NCBI RefSeq assembly: GCF_002278925.1
Contig: NZ_NCJH01000005.1
Coordinates: 1 to 64,000, forward strand
Length of the DNA: 64,000 bases
Reading direction: 5' to 3'
Source of the DNA: Polaromonas sp. 39-63-25
GTDB taxonomy: Bacteria > Pseudomonadota > Gammaproteobacteria > Burkholderiales > Burkholderiaceae_C
Below are positions 7,717 to 15,706 of this stretch, in pieces. The notes under the pieces are model-generated. The model searched no databases, was not told where the DNA came from, and saw only the letters and a list, made by a program, of their open reading frames with translations. Position 1 is the first letter of the stretch; each line of letters starts with the position of its first letter. The position numbers were made by a program, and so were the translations under genes.

Positions 7717-9039
7717 TCAGCCAGGCCGCGCGTCAGCACGCAGGCGGCCATACCAGTTGCCCAGCCGCACACCCCACACCCCCATGACGCCGGCCCACAA
7801 CAGCGCGGCCGCCAGCAGCAGCCAGCCCGCGAGGGCCGTTTGCGCGGCAGCCGCAATGCGCAGCAGCGTCGCGGCCTGCAGCAGCCAGAACAGTGTCCAG
7901 ATCAGGTTGTCGGCCACCAGCGCACGGCCGCTGTGGCCACAGGACACCCGCGTGACCATGGCCAGCATCAGCGACGCCAGGCAACCCATGGTCAGCGCAT
8001 GCAGCGACCCGAGGGCCAACACCGGCGCGTCCTGCGCCAGGCCCAGCCACTGCGAGAGCCCTCCGAGCACCAGCGCCAGGCCGAGCCAGAAAAAACCGAT
8101 GTGCAGCATGGCGAGCAAACGGTTCTTGAGGCTTTGCACCAGCCCCCAGGCAACAGCGAGCCAGAGCAGCACGCCGCCCGCGGCCAGCTCGAAGGCCCCG
8201 CGCGCCCCACTCCAGACCGTGCCCGCCATGCCTTGCAACGGGCCGTCCAGCTCGACCCACACGGCGAGGACCTCGGCCGCCGCGACGGCCAGCATCAGCC
8301 ACAACACCCAGAACGGACGCCAGGCGTCGATGCGCGGCAGGGCACTGGAAGTGAAAAACGGAATCATGCGATGCGCCACCGAAACGTAGACCACCACCAC
8401 AAACCCCCACAAACCGGTGAGCATGCAGGCGCGCGCCACATCGGGCCCGCCCAGCAGCAGGCTGAGCGCCAAACCGGCCAGACTCAGGCAGCCCACGATA
8501 CAGGCCGCGCCCACCGTTCGCGCATGCACCTGGTCGTCGGCCCGGCTGCGACGAACCAGCCCCCAGAACAGCGCCGTCACCCAGGACAGTCCCGCACAGG
8601 CCAGCACCAGCCCGGCCAATGCCGTCAAACCATGCAGATGCGCGCCAACCAGACACAGCAGCCAGCCGGTCACCTGCAGCAGCAGCGGCACCCGCAACTG
8701 GCGGGACACCAAGGGCTGCACGCCCAGCCATTTGGGCCCGGCCGTGAACAGGAACCCCGCGAAGAACAGCGGAATAAAACCAAAGGTCATGACCGCGCCA
8801 TGGGCCAGCGAGGGCGACAGCGCATAGGGCAGGCTCAGCACGGGACTGAGGCGGTCCAGCTGCACCAGCGCCCACCAGCTGCCTGCGGCCACCAGCACCA
8901 CCATGGCCAGGAAAAACCCCAGCCGGTGCGGCGCCAGCAGCAGATGGCTGGCGCGCCAGCGGGGGTCCACCCTGGCCCGCTCGCTGGCCGTGGGTTTGCC
9001 CGGCCTCACCCGCAGGGCGATGACCGGGCGCTCACTCAT
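7717..9039 (-). CDS. nnrS: NnrS family membrane protein (nitric-oxide stress)
   Basis: A 440-residue polytopic membrane protein with about 12 hydrophobic segments. NnrS signatures include LAHGAVMTFGFIPLFFAGFL with a conserved His and HRMIPFFTSSA in the middle. GSLHALTMGCLASLMLAMVTRVSCGHSGR lies near the C-terminal third. NnrS proteins contain heme and copper and protect cells from nitric oxide under low oxygen, often beside denitrification genes. The start at 9039 overlaps the nrdJ stop as ATGA and removes about 77 residues of a longer open frame that merely reads through nrdJ. The coupling to nrdJ suggests that the two are produced together during nitrate respiration. Confidence 0.92.
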   Translation of the reverse strand: MSERPVIALRVRPGKPTASERARVDPRWRASHLLLAPHRLGFFLAMVVLVAAGSWWALVQLDRLSPVLSLPYALSPSLAHGAVMTFGFIPLFFAGFLFTAGPKWLGVQPLVSRQLRVPLLLQVTGWLLCLVGAHLHGLTALAGLVLACAGLSWVTALFWGLVRRSRADDQVHARTVGAACIVGCLSLAGLALSLLLGGPDVARACMLTGLWGFVVVVYVSVAHRMIPFFTSSALPRIDAWRPFWVLWLMLAVAAAEVLAVWVELDGPLQGMAGTVWSGARGAFELAAGGVLLWLAVAWGLVQSLKNRLLAMLHIGFFWLGLALVLGGLSQWLGLAQDAPVLALGSLHALTMGCLASLMLAMVTRVSCGHSGRALVADNLIWTLFWLLQAATLLRIAAAAQTALAGWLLLAAALLWAGVMGVWGVRLGNWYGRLRADARPG

Positions 9040-11459
9040 CCGCAAACGCCCAAGTGGCCGCACTGGGTGCAGTAGTCGCAACCATCCTTGCGGATCACCG
9101 CGTGGGCGCCACATTCGCTGCACTTCTTGCCCGCCATCACCGGCGGCGCGAGCGCCATGTCGACCTGGGGCTCCACCGCGGGTGCGACGCTGGCGGCGCC
9201 CTGCTGGGCGCGGCGCGCAATGATGTTCTGCACCGCATAGGCAATGGCCGCAACTTCCGAGTCGTGCCACAGCGGCACGCGTGTGCCGTCGGTTTTCTCA
9301 TAGGTGCCGAGCCGCACCGGGCCACGGTCCCAGGCGACCTTGCGCATGTCGCTGAGCGCGCGCTCGAGGAAGCCGCCGCGCGCAGCCAGCGACAGCATGC
9401 GCATGCTGGAGGTGATCCACTGCTGCGACTCGCCGCTTTGGCCCACCGGCATGAAAAATTCAATGGCACGTTCGACCGTGCCCTCGCCGCTGGCTGAGGG
9501 CACCGGCAGGAAAGACACCACGATGTACAGCGTCTTGTGCCCTTCCTGCGTCCAGTAGTCGACCTTTTCGGCCACGGCCGACAAGGCGCCCTTGGGACGG
9601 CTCTCGATCACCGTGCGCATCGGATCCATGGGCACCGGCGCGGCCGGCGCGGCGGCGGGAGCATGGGTTTCCAGCACCGAGCCCAGAATCGCATTGGGCC
9701 GGTAGGTGGCCAGGCCCTTGAGTTTGGCGCGCCAGGCCTGCTGGTACAGGCTCTTGAAATCCTCGTAGGCGTAGTCGGCCGGCACGTTGACGGTCTTGGA
9801 GATCGCCGTGTCCACAAAGGGCTGCACCGCTTCCATCATGCCAATGTGGCTGTCTGCCGACATCTCGAGCGCCGAAACAAAGTAGGCGGGCAGTTTGTCC
9901 ACGTTGCCGCCGAGTTCGCGGTACAGGCGCCAGGCATGGTCTTCCACCGCGTATTCGGTGGTGCTGCCATCGGACTCGCGCTTCTTGCGCCGGTACATCC
10001 ACGAAAACGGCGGTTCGATGCCGTTCGACGCATTGTCGGCAAACGCCAGGCTGACCGTGCCGGTCGGTGCAATCGACAGCAGGTGGCTGTTGCGGATGCC
10101 ATTGGCACGGATGGATTGCTGCAGGGCCGCCGGCAAGCGGCTGGCAAAGGTGCCCGCGGCGAGATACCCGTCGGCGTCGAACTTCGGAAACGCGCCTTTT
10201 TCTTTCGCCAGCGCGACCGAGGCGGCGTAGGCCGCATCGCGCATGGCGATGGCAATACGCGCCGCCATCTCACGGCCCTCGGGCGCGTCGTAGCGCAGGC
10301 ACAGCATGGCCAGCGCATTGCCCAGTCCGGTGAAACCGACGCCGATGCGGCGCTTGGCAGCCGACTCGGCCTGCTGCTGCGGCAACGGCCAGAAAGTCAC
10401 GTCCAGCACGTTGTCGAGCGCACGCACCTGGGTGGTCACCGACTTGGCAAAAGCCTCGAAATCAAAGTCCGGCACGCCATTGAAGCCAAAGGGGTGACGC
10501 ACAAAACGCGTGAGGATGATGGGGCCGAGGTCACAGCAGCCGTAGGGCGGCAAGGGTTGCTCGCCGCAGGGATTGGTCGCCGCAATGTCTTCGCAGTAAC
10601 GCAGGTTGTTGTCCTGGTTGATGTGGTCCAGAAACAGGATGCCGGGCTCGGCGAAGTCGTAGGCTGAATGCATCACGGTGTCCCACAACTCGCGCGCCGC
10701 TACCGTCTGGTAGACCCACAGGCCGTCGGCACGCTGGAACGCACCTTGCGCGATCAGCGGCGCACCGGGTTTGGCCTTGTGCACCAGCTCCCAGGGCTGG
10801 TCTTCGGCCAGGGCGTGCATGAATGCGTCCGGCATGCCGACCGACACATTGAAGTTGTTCCAGCGTCCGGGGGTGCGCTTGGCGGTGATGAACTCGTGCA
10901 CATCCGGGTGGTCGATGCGCAGCACGCCCATCTGCGCGCCGCGCCGTGAACCGGCGCTTTCCACCGTGGAACAGGACTGGTCGAACACGTTGATGTAGCT
11001 GCACGGACCGGAGGCCATGGAGGCTGTCGCCTTGACCTCCGCGCCGCGCGGCCGGATGCGTGAAAAATCGTAGCCCACGCCGCCGCCGCGCCGCATGGTT
11101 TCGGCCGCTTCACGCAGGGCCTCGTAAATGCCGGGGTAGCCACCGTCATCGACGCCCTGGATGCAGTCGCCCACGGGCTGCACAAAGCAGTTGATCAGGG
11201 TCGCCTGGATGGCCGTGCCGGCCGCGCTCATGATGCGGCCGGCGCCTATCGCGCCGGCGTGCAGGTTCTCGAGGAACAGGGCCTCGTGTTTGGCACGTTC
11301 CGCTTCCGGCTCGACCGAGGCCAGGGCCCGCGCCACGCGCCGGTACAGGTCTTCCACACCCGACTCGCCGGGCTTGAGGTATTTTTCCTTCAGCACGTCC
11401 TGGCTGATGGGCTGGGTGGCCGTCATGTCCTGAGGCCTGCCGAACTGATCGCGTTTCAT
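9036..11459 (-). CDS. nrdJ: Adenosylcobalamin-dependent (class II) ribonucleoside-diphosphate reductase
   Basis: An 807-residue enzyme that makes deoxyribonucleotides with a B12-generated radical and so needs no oxygen. Visible signatures: MRRGGGVGYDFSRIRPRG, SGPCSYINVFDQSCSTVESAGSRRGAQMG, the active-site block TNPCGEQPLPPYGCCDLG, IAPTGTVSLAFADNASNGIEP, and a C-terminal zinc-ribbon-like tail with CSECG and CTQCG. There is no separate small-subunit gene, as expected for class II. The start at ATG 11459 overlaps the nmo stop (ATGA); a longer frame to 11510 would run into nmo. No cobalamin riboswitch can lie directly upstream because coding sequence fills the space. Its place in a nar operon fits anaerobic dNTP supply. 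Confidence 0.93.
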   Translation of the reverse strand: MKRDQFGRPQDMTATQPISQDVLKEKYLKPGESGVEDLYRRVARALASVEPEAERAKHEALFLENLHAGAIGAGRIMSAAGTAIQATLINCFVQPVGDCIQGVDDGGYPGIYEALREAAETMRRGGGVGYDFSRIRPRGAEVKATASMASGPCSYINVFDQSCSTVESAGSRRGAQMGVLRIDHPDVHEFITAKRTPGRWNNFNVSVGMPDAFMHALAEDQPWELVHKAKPGAPLIAQGAFQRADGLWVYQTVAARELWDTVMHSAYDFAEPGILFLDHINQDNNLRYCEDIAATNPCGEQPLPPYGCCDLGPIILTRFVRHPFGFNGVPDFDFEAFAKSVTTQVRALDNVLDVTFWPLPQQQAESAAKRRIGVGFTGLGNALAMLCLRYDAPEGREMAARIAIAMRDAAYAASVALAKEKGAFPKFDADGYLAAGTFASRLPAALQQSIRANGIRNSHLLSIAPTGTVSLAFADNASNGIEPPFSWMYRRKKRESDGSTTEYAVEDHAWRLYRELGGNVDKLPAYFVSALEMSADSHIGMMEAVQPFVDTAISKTVNVPADYAYEDFKSLYQQAWRAKLKGLATYRPNAILGSVLETHAPAAAPAAPVPMDPMRTVIESRPKGALSAVAEKVDYWTQEGHKTLYIVVSFLPVPSASGEGTVERAIEFFMPVGQSGESQQWITSSMRMLSLAARGGFLERALSDMRKVAWDRGPVRLGTYEKTDGTRVPLWHDSEVAAIAYAVQNIIARRAQQGAASVAPAVEPQVDMALAPPVMAGKKCSECGAHAVIRKDGCDYCTQCGHLGVCG

Positions 11460-12724
11460 GCTTGTGCTCCTGCGATGGAGACTGCTGGCCGGATTCCGCC
11501 GAGCAGCCATTGCATCAATTCTTGCACCGAACGGATCTGGTCGCCAAACGGCAGGCGGGCAGCACCACGGAAGAAAAGGCCTTTACGCGCATTGCCGTCA
11601 AACGCATGGCCGAGCTGCTGGTCGATGCAGAACTGGCCCATGGTGGCCACGCCATCGCGCAGGCCGCAGTGGGCCAGGCAGTCAAACGACATGTTGCATT
11701 TGGCCTTGACATGGGCCGCCGCCTGGAGTTTGGGCTCGAGCCGGATGTATTTGTCCAGCCAGGGGGTGCGCACCGCGCGGGCCGGCAGGCCGGCCACACT
11801 GACGAACTCCACCATGTCTTCCGGTTTGGCTTCGGCCAGCACCTTCTTGAAGGCGGGATCGGCATCACACTCCTGGGTGACGGCAAAAGCCGTTCCGAGC
11901 TGCACGGCCGAGGCACCCAGGGCCTGCAGGCGCAGGATGTCGTCCCGGCAATTGATGCCGCCGGCGGCAATCAGCGGTATTTCACGCTCGATGCCCGCCG
12001 TCTTGAAGAATTCCAGCACCTGCGGGATGACCACCTCGAAGTCAAAACGCGGGTCATGCAGGTCCGCAACCTTCGCTGCACCCAGATGACCGCCCGCGAG
12101 GCCGGGGTGCTCGATCACGATGGCATCGGGCAGGCGGCCCTTTTTCTGCCACTTGCGCACCAGCAATTGCACGCCTCGCGCGTCGGACAGGATGGGAATC
12201 AGCGCGACCTGGGGATAGTCACGCGCCAGCTCCGGCAAATCCAGCGGCAGGCCGGCGCCGACCACCAAGGCATCGGCACCGCTGGCCAGCGCCTGGTGCA
12301 CGTAATCCTCGTAGGCACCGAGCGCCTTCATGATGTTCACGGCAATCAGGCCGCGGCCTTGTGCCAGCTCACGCGCGCGGCGGATTTCGCGGTCCAGCGC
12401 CTCGAGATTGGCCGCATTGATCACGGCTTTCGCATCGGGCTCCTTGTCCAGGTGGCCCGTTTTGGCCATCAGGTCCGGATGCAGGCGCCGCAAGTCCACG
12501 GAAGACACCGTGCCCACCCCGCCCAGGCGGGCTACCGCGCCGGCCAGGCCACCAGCCGACACACACACACCCATGCCGCCCTGCACCACCGGAACCAGTT
12601 CCTTGCCGCCAATCCGCCAGGGCCGCAGGCCCGAATCGTGGGCAAGTGTCTGCAGTATCGCGGCGGCCGCCGCCGAATCGACACTTGCCTTGACAGCCAG
12701 GTCAGTCGCTAATGATTTGTCCAT
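11456..12724 (-). CDS. Nitronate monooxygenase / 2-nitropropane dioxygenase-like flavoprotein
   Basis: A TIM-barrel FMN enzyme of about 422 residues. Signatures: VVQGGMGVCVSAGGLAGAVA at the N-terminal phosphate-binding strand, EHPGLAGGHLG in the middle (the catalytic-His region) and PLIAAGGINCRDDILRLQALGASAVQLGTAF at the C-terminal FMN site. A Cys-containing tail (KCNMSFDCLAHCGLRDG) follows. Family members oxidise nitronates, such as the respiratory poison propionate-3-nitronate; some act as enoyl reductases. The start is MDKSLATDL at 12724; a slightly longer frame begins at 12736. Either overlaps the carbonic anhydrase gene by 20-35 bases, so translation is coupled. The role in a nitrate operon is inferred as clearing nitro compounds. 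Confidence 0.85.
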   Translation of the reverse strand: MDKSLATDLAVKASVDSAAAAAILQTLAHDSGLRPWRIGGKELVPVVQGGMGVCVSAGGLAGAVARLGGVGTVSSVDLRRLHPDLMAKTGHLDKEPDAKAVINAANLEALDREIRRARELAQGRGLIAVNIMKALGAYEDYVHQALASGADALVVGAGLPLDLPELARDYPQVALIPILSDARGVQLLVRKWQKKGRLPDAIVIEHPGLAGGHLGAAKVADLHDPRFDFEVVIPQVLEFFKTAGIEREIPLIAAGGINCRDDILRLQALGASAVQLGTAFAVTQECDADPAFKKVLAEAKPEDMVEFVSVAGLPARAVRTPWLDKYIRLEPKLQAAAHVKAKCNMSFDCLAHCGLRDGVATMGQFCIDQQLGHAFDGNARKGLFFRGAARLPFGDQIRSVQELMQWLLGGIRPAVSIAGAQA

Positions 12725-13394
12725 CGTGTTCCACATAAGGTTGGTACGGGCCAGTGCCGCTGTTGGAGGCTATCGCAGCGGGCACAAAACTTCCTTGCCG
12801 TACATCAAAGATGTGGATTTCACCGTCCTCAATCACGTAATGCCAGCCATGCAGCGTCAAAACGCCCTTCTCGACCTCGCGCCGCACCATGGGGTAGGCC
12901 ATCAGGCGCTCGAGCTGCAGCACCACGATGCGCTGTTCGGTGCGGCGCAGGGCCTCGGGACTGGCCTGGACCGGCAGCAAGGCTTCGCTGGCCAGTTTGA
13001 GCCAGGCCTGCAGGGCCACAGCTTCTTCGGGCACGCCTTCATAAGCGGCCCGGATGGCGCCACAGTGGCTGTGACCGCAGACGATGATGCGCTCCACATG
13101 CAGGCTGAGCACCGCGAACTCGATCGCCGCCGTGGTGCCGTGCAATCCGTGCGAGCCGTCGTACGGCGGAACGAAGGCACCCACGTTGCGCACGATGAAG
13201 AGCTCGCCCGGGCCGGCACCGGTCAGGAGGTAGGGCACCACCCGCGAATCCGAGCAGCCGATGAACAGTGTCTTGGGATGCTGCCCCTGCGCCACCAGGT
13301 CCTGGAAACGCTGCTGATGCAGCGGAAAATAGTCGGAGTGAAAACGCCGCAAGCGAAGCAGCAACTCGTCCGCGCTTGCAACGCCTTCGGTCAT
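12702..13394 (-). CDS. can: Beta-class carbonic anhydrase
   Basis: A 230-residue cytoplasmic zinc enzyme that interconverts CO2 and bicarbonate. The zinc ligands and active-site dyad are visible in FIGCSDSRVVP (Cys, Asp, Arg) and VCGHSHCGAI (His, Cys). RNVGAFVPPYDGSHG and TTAAIEFAV, with the GWHYVIEDGEI tail, are typical of bacterial beta-CAs. The ATG at 13394 overlaps the ppiC stop as ATGA, placing the gene firmly inside the nar operon. A carbonic anhydrase here may balance bicarbonate supply or pH during nitrate respiration; that is inference from context. Confidence 0.93.
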   Translation of the reverse strand: MTEGVASADELLLRLRRFHSDYFPLHQQRFQDLVAQGQHPKTLFIGCSDSRVVPYLLTGAGPGELFIVRNVGAFVPPYDGSHGLHGTTAAIEFAVLSLHVERIIVCGHSHCGAIRAAYEGVPEEAVALQAWLKLASEALLPVQASPEALRRTEQRIVVLQLERLMAYPMVRREVEKGVLTLHGWHYVIEDGEIHIFDVRQGSFVPAAIASNSGTGPYQPYVEHDGQIISD

Positions 13395-14251
13395 TGGACC
13401 AGCGGCGAATCAGCCCCTTCCAGGGCAATGCCTTCGACCTCCGCCTCTCCCACCAGCAGGCTCATGTACTGGTGCAGCGCCCGCGCACGGGACTGCATGG
13501 TCAGCAGGGCCGCAATACGCTCGCGCACTTCTTCATAGGCGGGCTGGGTGCCGCTGCGACGCTCCAGCACGTCGATGATGTGAAAACCGAAACGCGTGTG
13601 AAACAGGCGCGGATGCACACCGGTGCCGGTTTGCGCATGCTGGAGGTGAAACAGCTCCGTTGCCAGCTCGGGGGCACAGTCGTCCGGCGTGATCCAGCCG
13701 AGGTCGCCGCCCTGGGCGCTGCTCGGGCAGTTGGACAACTCGGCGGCCAATTGGGAAAACCGCTCCGGGGACACCCCCTTGTGCGACAGCTCCAGCAAGG
13801 CGCGTTCGGCATGCACGGTGAGTGCCTGGACGTTGACACCGGGCGTGACGGCAAACAGGATGTGCCGCACATGCAGCGCCTGGCCCACCAGAAACTGCGC
13901 CTTGTGGGCTTCGTAATAACGCCGGCCTTCGTCGTCACTCGGCTGGGGGCTGACCACCTGCCGGTCCACCATGGCTTCGATGATTTCGCGTTCGGCCTGG
14001 CCCAGTTCCGGGCTGGTCAAGCCGGTGTGACGCGGCAGCAGGCCTTGCGACACCGCCTGCTGGCGCAGCAGTTCGGTGTAGGCCAGCTCGCGCAGCGTGG
14101 CCGTGTCCGGACGCTGACCGGTCGGGTGCAGAGCGATGCCGTTGACGCAGGCGGTGGGCTGAACTGGCTGGGCGGCTGCAGGGCCGCACTGGCAGGAGCC
14201 GCTGCCGCAACCCTGGGCTGCAACGGGTGAAGAAAGCGTTTGTGTGGTCAT
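13391..14251 (-). CDS. PpiC/NifM-type peptidyl-prolyl cis-trans isomerase of the nar operon
   Basis: A 286-residue protein with a parvulin rotamase domain at about residues 120-220 (VRHILFAVTPGVNVQAL, SNCPSSAQGGDLGWITPDDCAPELATELF, and TRFGFHIIDV, the parvulin HxID-like end). Like NifM it has a helical segment before the domain. The N terminus is rich in Cys and Gly (CGSGSCQCG at about residues 13-21), and no signal peptide is seen, so it is probably cytoplasmic. The start at 14251 has AGGA upstream; the open frame to 14383 overlaps narI and is rejected. Similar isomerases are linked to nar operons in beta- and gammaproteobacteria and may help nitrate reductase maturation. Confidence 0.87.
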   Translation of the reverse strand: MTTQTLSSPVAAQGCGSGSCQCGPAAAQPVQPTACVNGIALHPTGQRPDTATLRELAYTELLRQQAVSQGLLPRHTGLTSPELGQAEREIIEAMVDRQVVSPQPSDDEGRRYYEAHKAQFLVGQALHVRHILFAVTPGVNVQALTVHAERALLELSHKGVSPERFSQLAAELSNCPSSAQGGDLGWITPDDCAPELATELFHLQHAQTGTGVHPRLFHTRFGFHIIDVLERRSGTQPAYEEVRERIAALLTMQSRARALHQYMSLLVGEAEVEGIALEGADSPLVQ

Positions 14252-14276
14252 GGAGAGTTCCTGGTTCACGGTGAGG

Positions 14277-14999
14277 TCAACGGGCACCCGGCGATTTGGC
14301 CCGCGGAATGCCCAGGCGACGGCTGCGCACCATCTGGTAGGGACGGAACAGGTAGGCGACCGCTCCGAAGCCGCTCCACACATGCACCAGACGGCTGAAC
14401 GGGAACAGCAGGAAGATAGTCATGCCGAACACGATGTGGAAACGGTAGGGCCAGGGCAGGACGGCCAGCGCTGCAGAGTCCACCTCACGCAGGGTGAGAA
14501 TGCGCTGCGCCCATTCGGCCAGGATCAGCATCACGCTGCCATCGGCGTGTCCCCACGAATACGGCAGGGTGATCAGACCCACCACCAGCTGGACCCATAG
14601 GATCAGCAGGATCGCGAGATCGGTCCTGTGGCTGGTGTAACGGATGCGCGGATCGAACATGCGGCGGTAAATCAGCATCGACAGGCCGATGAAGCAGATG
14701 ACGCCGGCAATGCCCCCCGCGTAGATGGCCATGCGCTGCTTGGTCGCTGCGTCCATGAAAAAGCCATACACCGCGTGGGGTGTCAGCAGGCCGACCAGAT
14801 GGCCGAAGAACAGGAACAGGATGCCCACGTGGAACAGGTTGCTGCCCCAGCGCAGCAGGCCGGTGCGCAGCAACTGCGAAGAGTCGCTTTTCCAGGTGTA
14901 CTGGTCGCGGTCGAAGCGGATCAGGCTGCCGAGCAGAAACACGGTCAGGCAGATGTAGGGATAGACACCAAAAAGAAATCCGTGAAGTCCGGGGCTCAT
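14277..14999 (-). CDS. narI: Respiratory nitrate reductase, gamma (cytochrome b) subunit
   Basis: A 240-residue integral membrane diheme cytochrome b that oxidises quinol and passes electrons to NarH. About five membrane helices are visible. Heme-ligand histidines are recognisable: H57 and H67 in NLFHVGILFLFFGHLVG, and the C-terminal pair in PYRFHIVFGM and FSRLVHVWSG. The length is near that of E. coli NarI (225), with a slightly longer tail. The start ATG overlaps the narJ stop (14999-14996), so the subunit and its chaperone are translationally coupled. Confidence 0.95.
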   Translation of the reverse strand: MSPGLHGFLFGVYPYICLTVFLLGSLIRFDRDQYTWKSDSSQLLRTGLLRWGSNLFHVGILFLFFGHLVGLLTPHAVYGFFMDAATKQRMAIYAGGIAGVICFIGLSMLIYRRMFDPRIRYTSHRTDLAILLILWVQLVVGLITLPYSWGHADGSVMLILAEWAQRILTLREVDSAALAVLPWPYRFHIVFGMTIFLLFPFSRLVHVWSGFGAVAYLFRPYQMVRSRRLGIPRAKSPGAR

Positions 15000-15703
15000 G
15001 CTTGTACTCCTTGGGTGGGTCGTGCCTTGCGTACGTGCGGCACGATGTGAATCGGTTGCGGCTGGTCCGGCCTGGCCTGGCCTTTGGACGAGCAGCCGTC
15101 AAAAACCACCGGCTCTTCCCAGACCGCGTCGACAGGTTCTTCCGCCGCGATCTGCACCGGCTGGGCCTTTTCCCCCGCCAGCTCCAGCAAGGCGCCCAGC
15201 ACGGAGGCATAGGCACTTTCGCGCTGCTGCAGGGCCGCAAAAATTGCATTGAAGATGTGCGCCATCTCGGCCAGAAACTCGCGCGCCTCGCGCGGTGGCT
15301 GGGTCGAGGTGAATTCAAGCACCACCGGCAGGAAGTCCGGCATCTCGCCTTCTGCCAGGTACATGCCGGCCTTCTCGTAGGTCTGCGCGAGGTCGATCAT
15401 GGCCGGCCCGCGATCGCGCGAGTCGCCGTGCACGTGTTCGAACAGGTGCAGCGATGTGGCGCGGCCCCGGTCGAACAACTCGACATACGCCGCCTCGGTC
15501 ACAAGCGCCGGCGCAAGCGCGAGCGCTTCGATCAGGCCATCCAGCTCGGCCAGCCGCAGCGGCTCCAGGGCACGTTCTTCGTGCAGTGCCTCGCGCAGCG
15601 CGCCCAGATGGCTGCGCAGCTCGGCGTCGGGGTAAGCGAGCAGCCGGGCCAGCACACGCAGGCTCTTCGAAGCCACAGCGGGGGTGTTGTTGAAAAGTGC
15701 CAT
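14996..15703 (-). CDS. narJ: Nitrate reductase molybdenum cofactor assembly chaperone
   Basis: A 235-residue cytoplasmic TorD/NarJ-family chaperone that holds apo-NarG until its cofactors are inserted. The alpha-helical sequence has the NarJ pattern: SLRVLARLLAYPDAEL at the start, YVELFDRGRATSLHLFEHVHGDSRDRGPAMIDL (the conserved FDR...HLFEHVHG...RG) around residues 75-110, and GEMPDFLPVVLEF after it. The start lies three bases past the narH stop, and the end overlaps narI by four bases. Confidence 0.94.
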   Translation of the reverse strand: MALFNNTPAVASKSLRVLARLLAYPDAELRSHLGALREALHEERALEPLRLAELDGLIEALALAPALVTEAAYVELFDRGRATSLHLFEHVHGDSRDRGPAMIDLAQTYEKAGMYLAEGEMPDFLPVVLEFTSTQPPREAREFLAEMAHIFNAIFAALQQRESAYASVLGALLELAGEKAQPVQIAAEEPVDAVWEEPVVFDGCSSKGQARPDQPQPIHIVPHVRKARPTQGVQA

Positions 15704-15706
15704 GGT

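Noticed and set aside
9039-9270. Longer NnrS start at 9270
   Set aside because: The extra 77 residues are the out-of-frame reading of the nrdJ Zn-ribbon region; the ATG at 9039 overlaps the nrdJ stop as in neighbouring genes.
11460-11600. Cobalamin riboswitch expected before a B12-dependent nrdJ
   Set aside because: The sequence directly upstream is the end of nmo, overlapping nrdJ by four bases, and no B12-box-like element was recognised.
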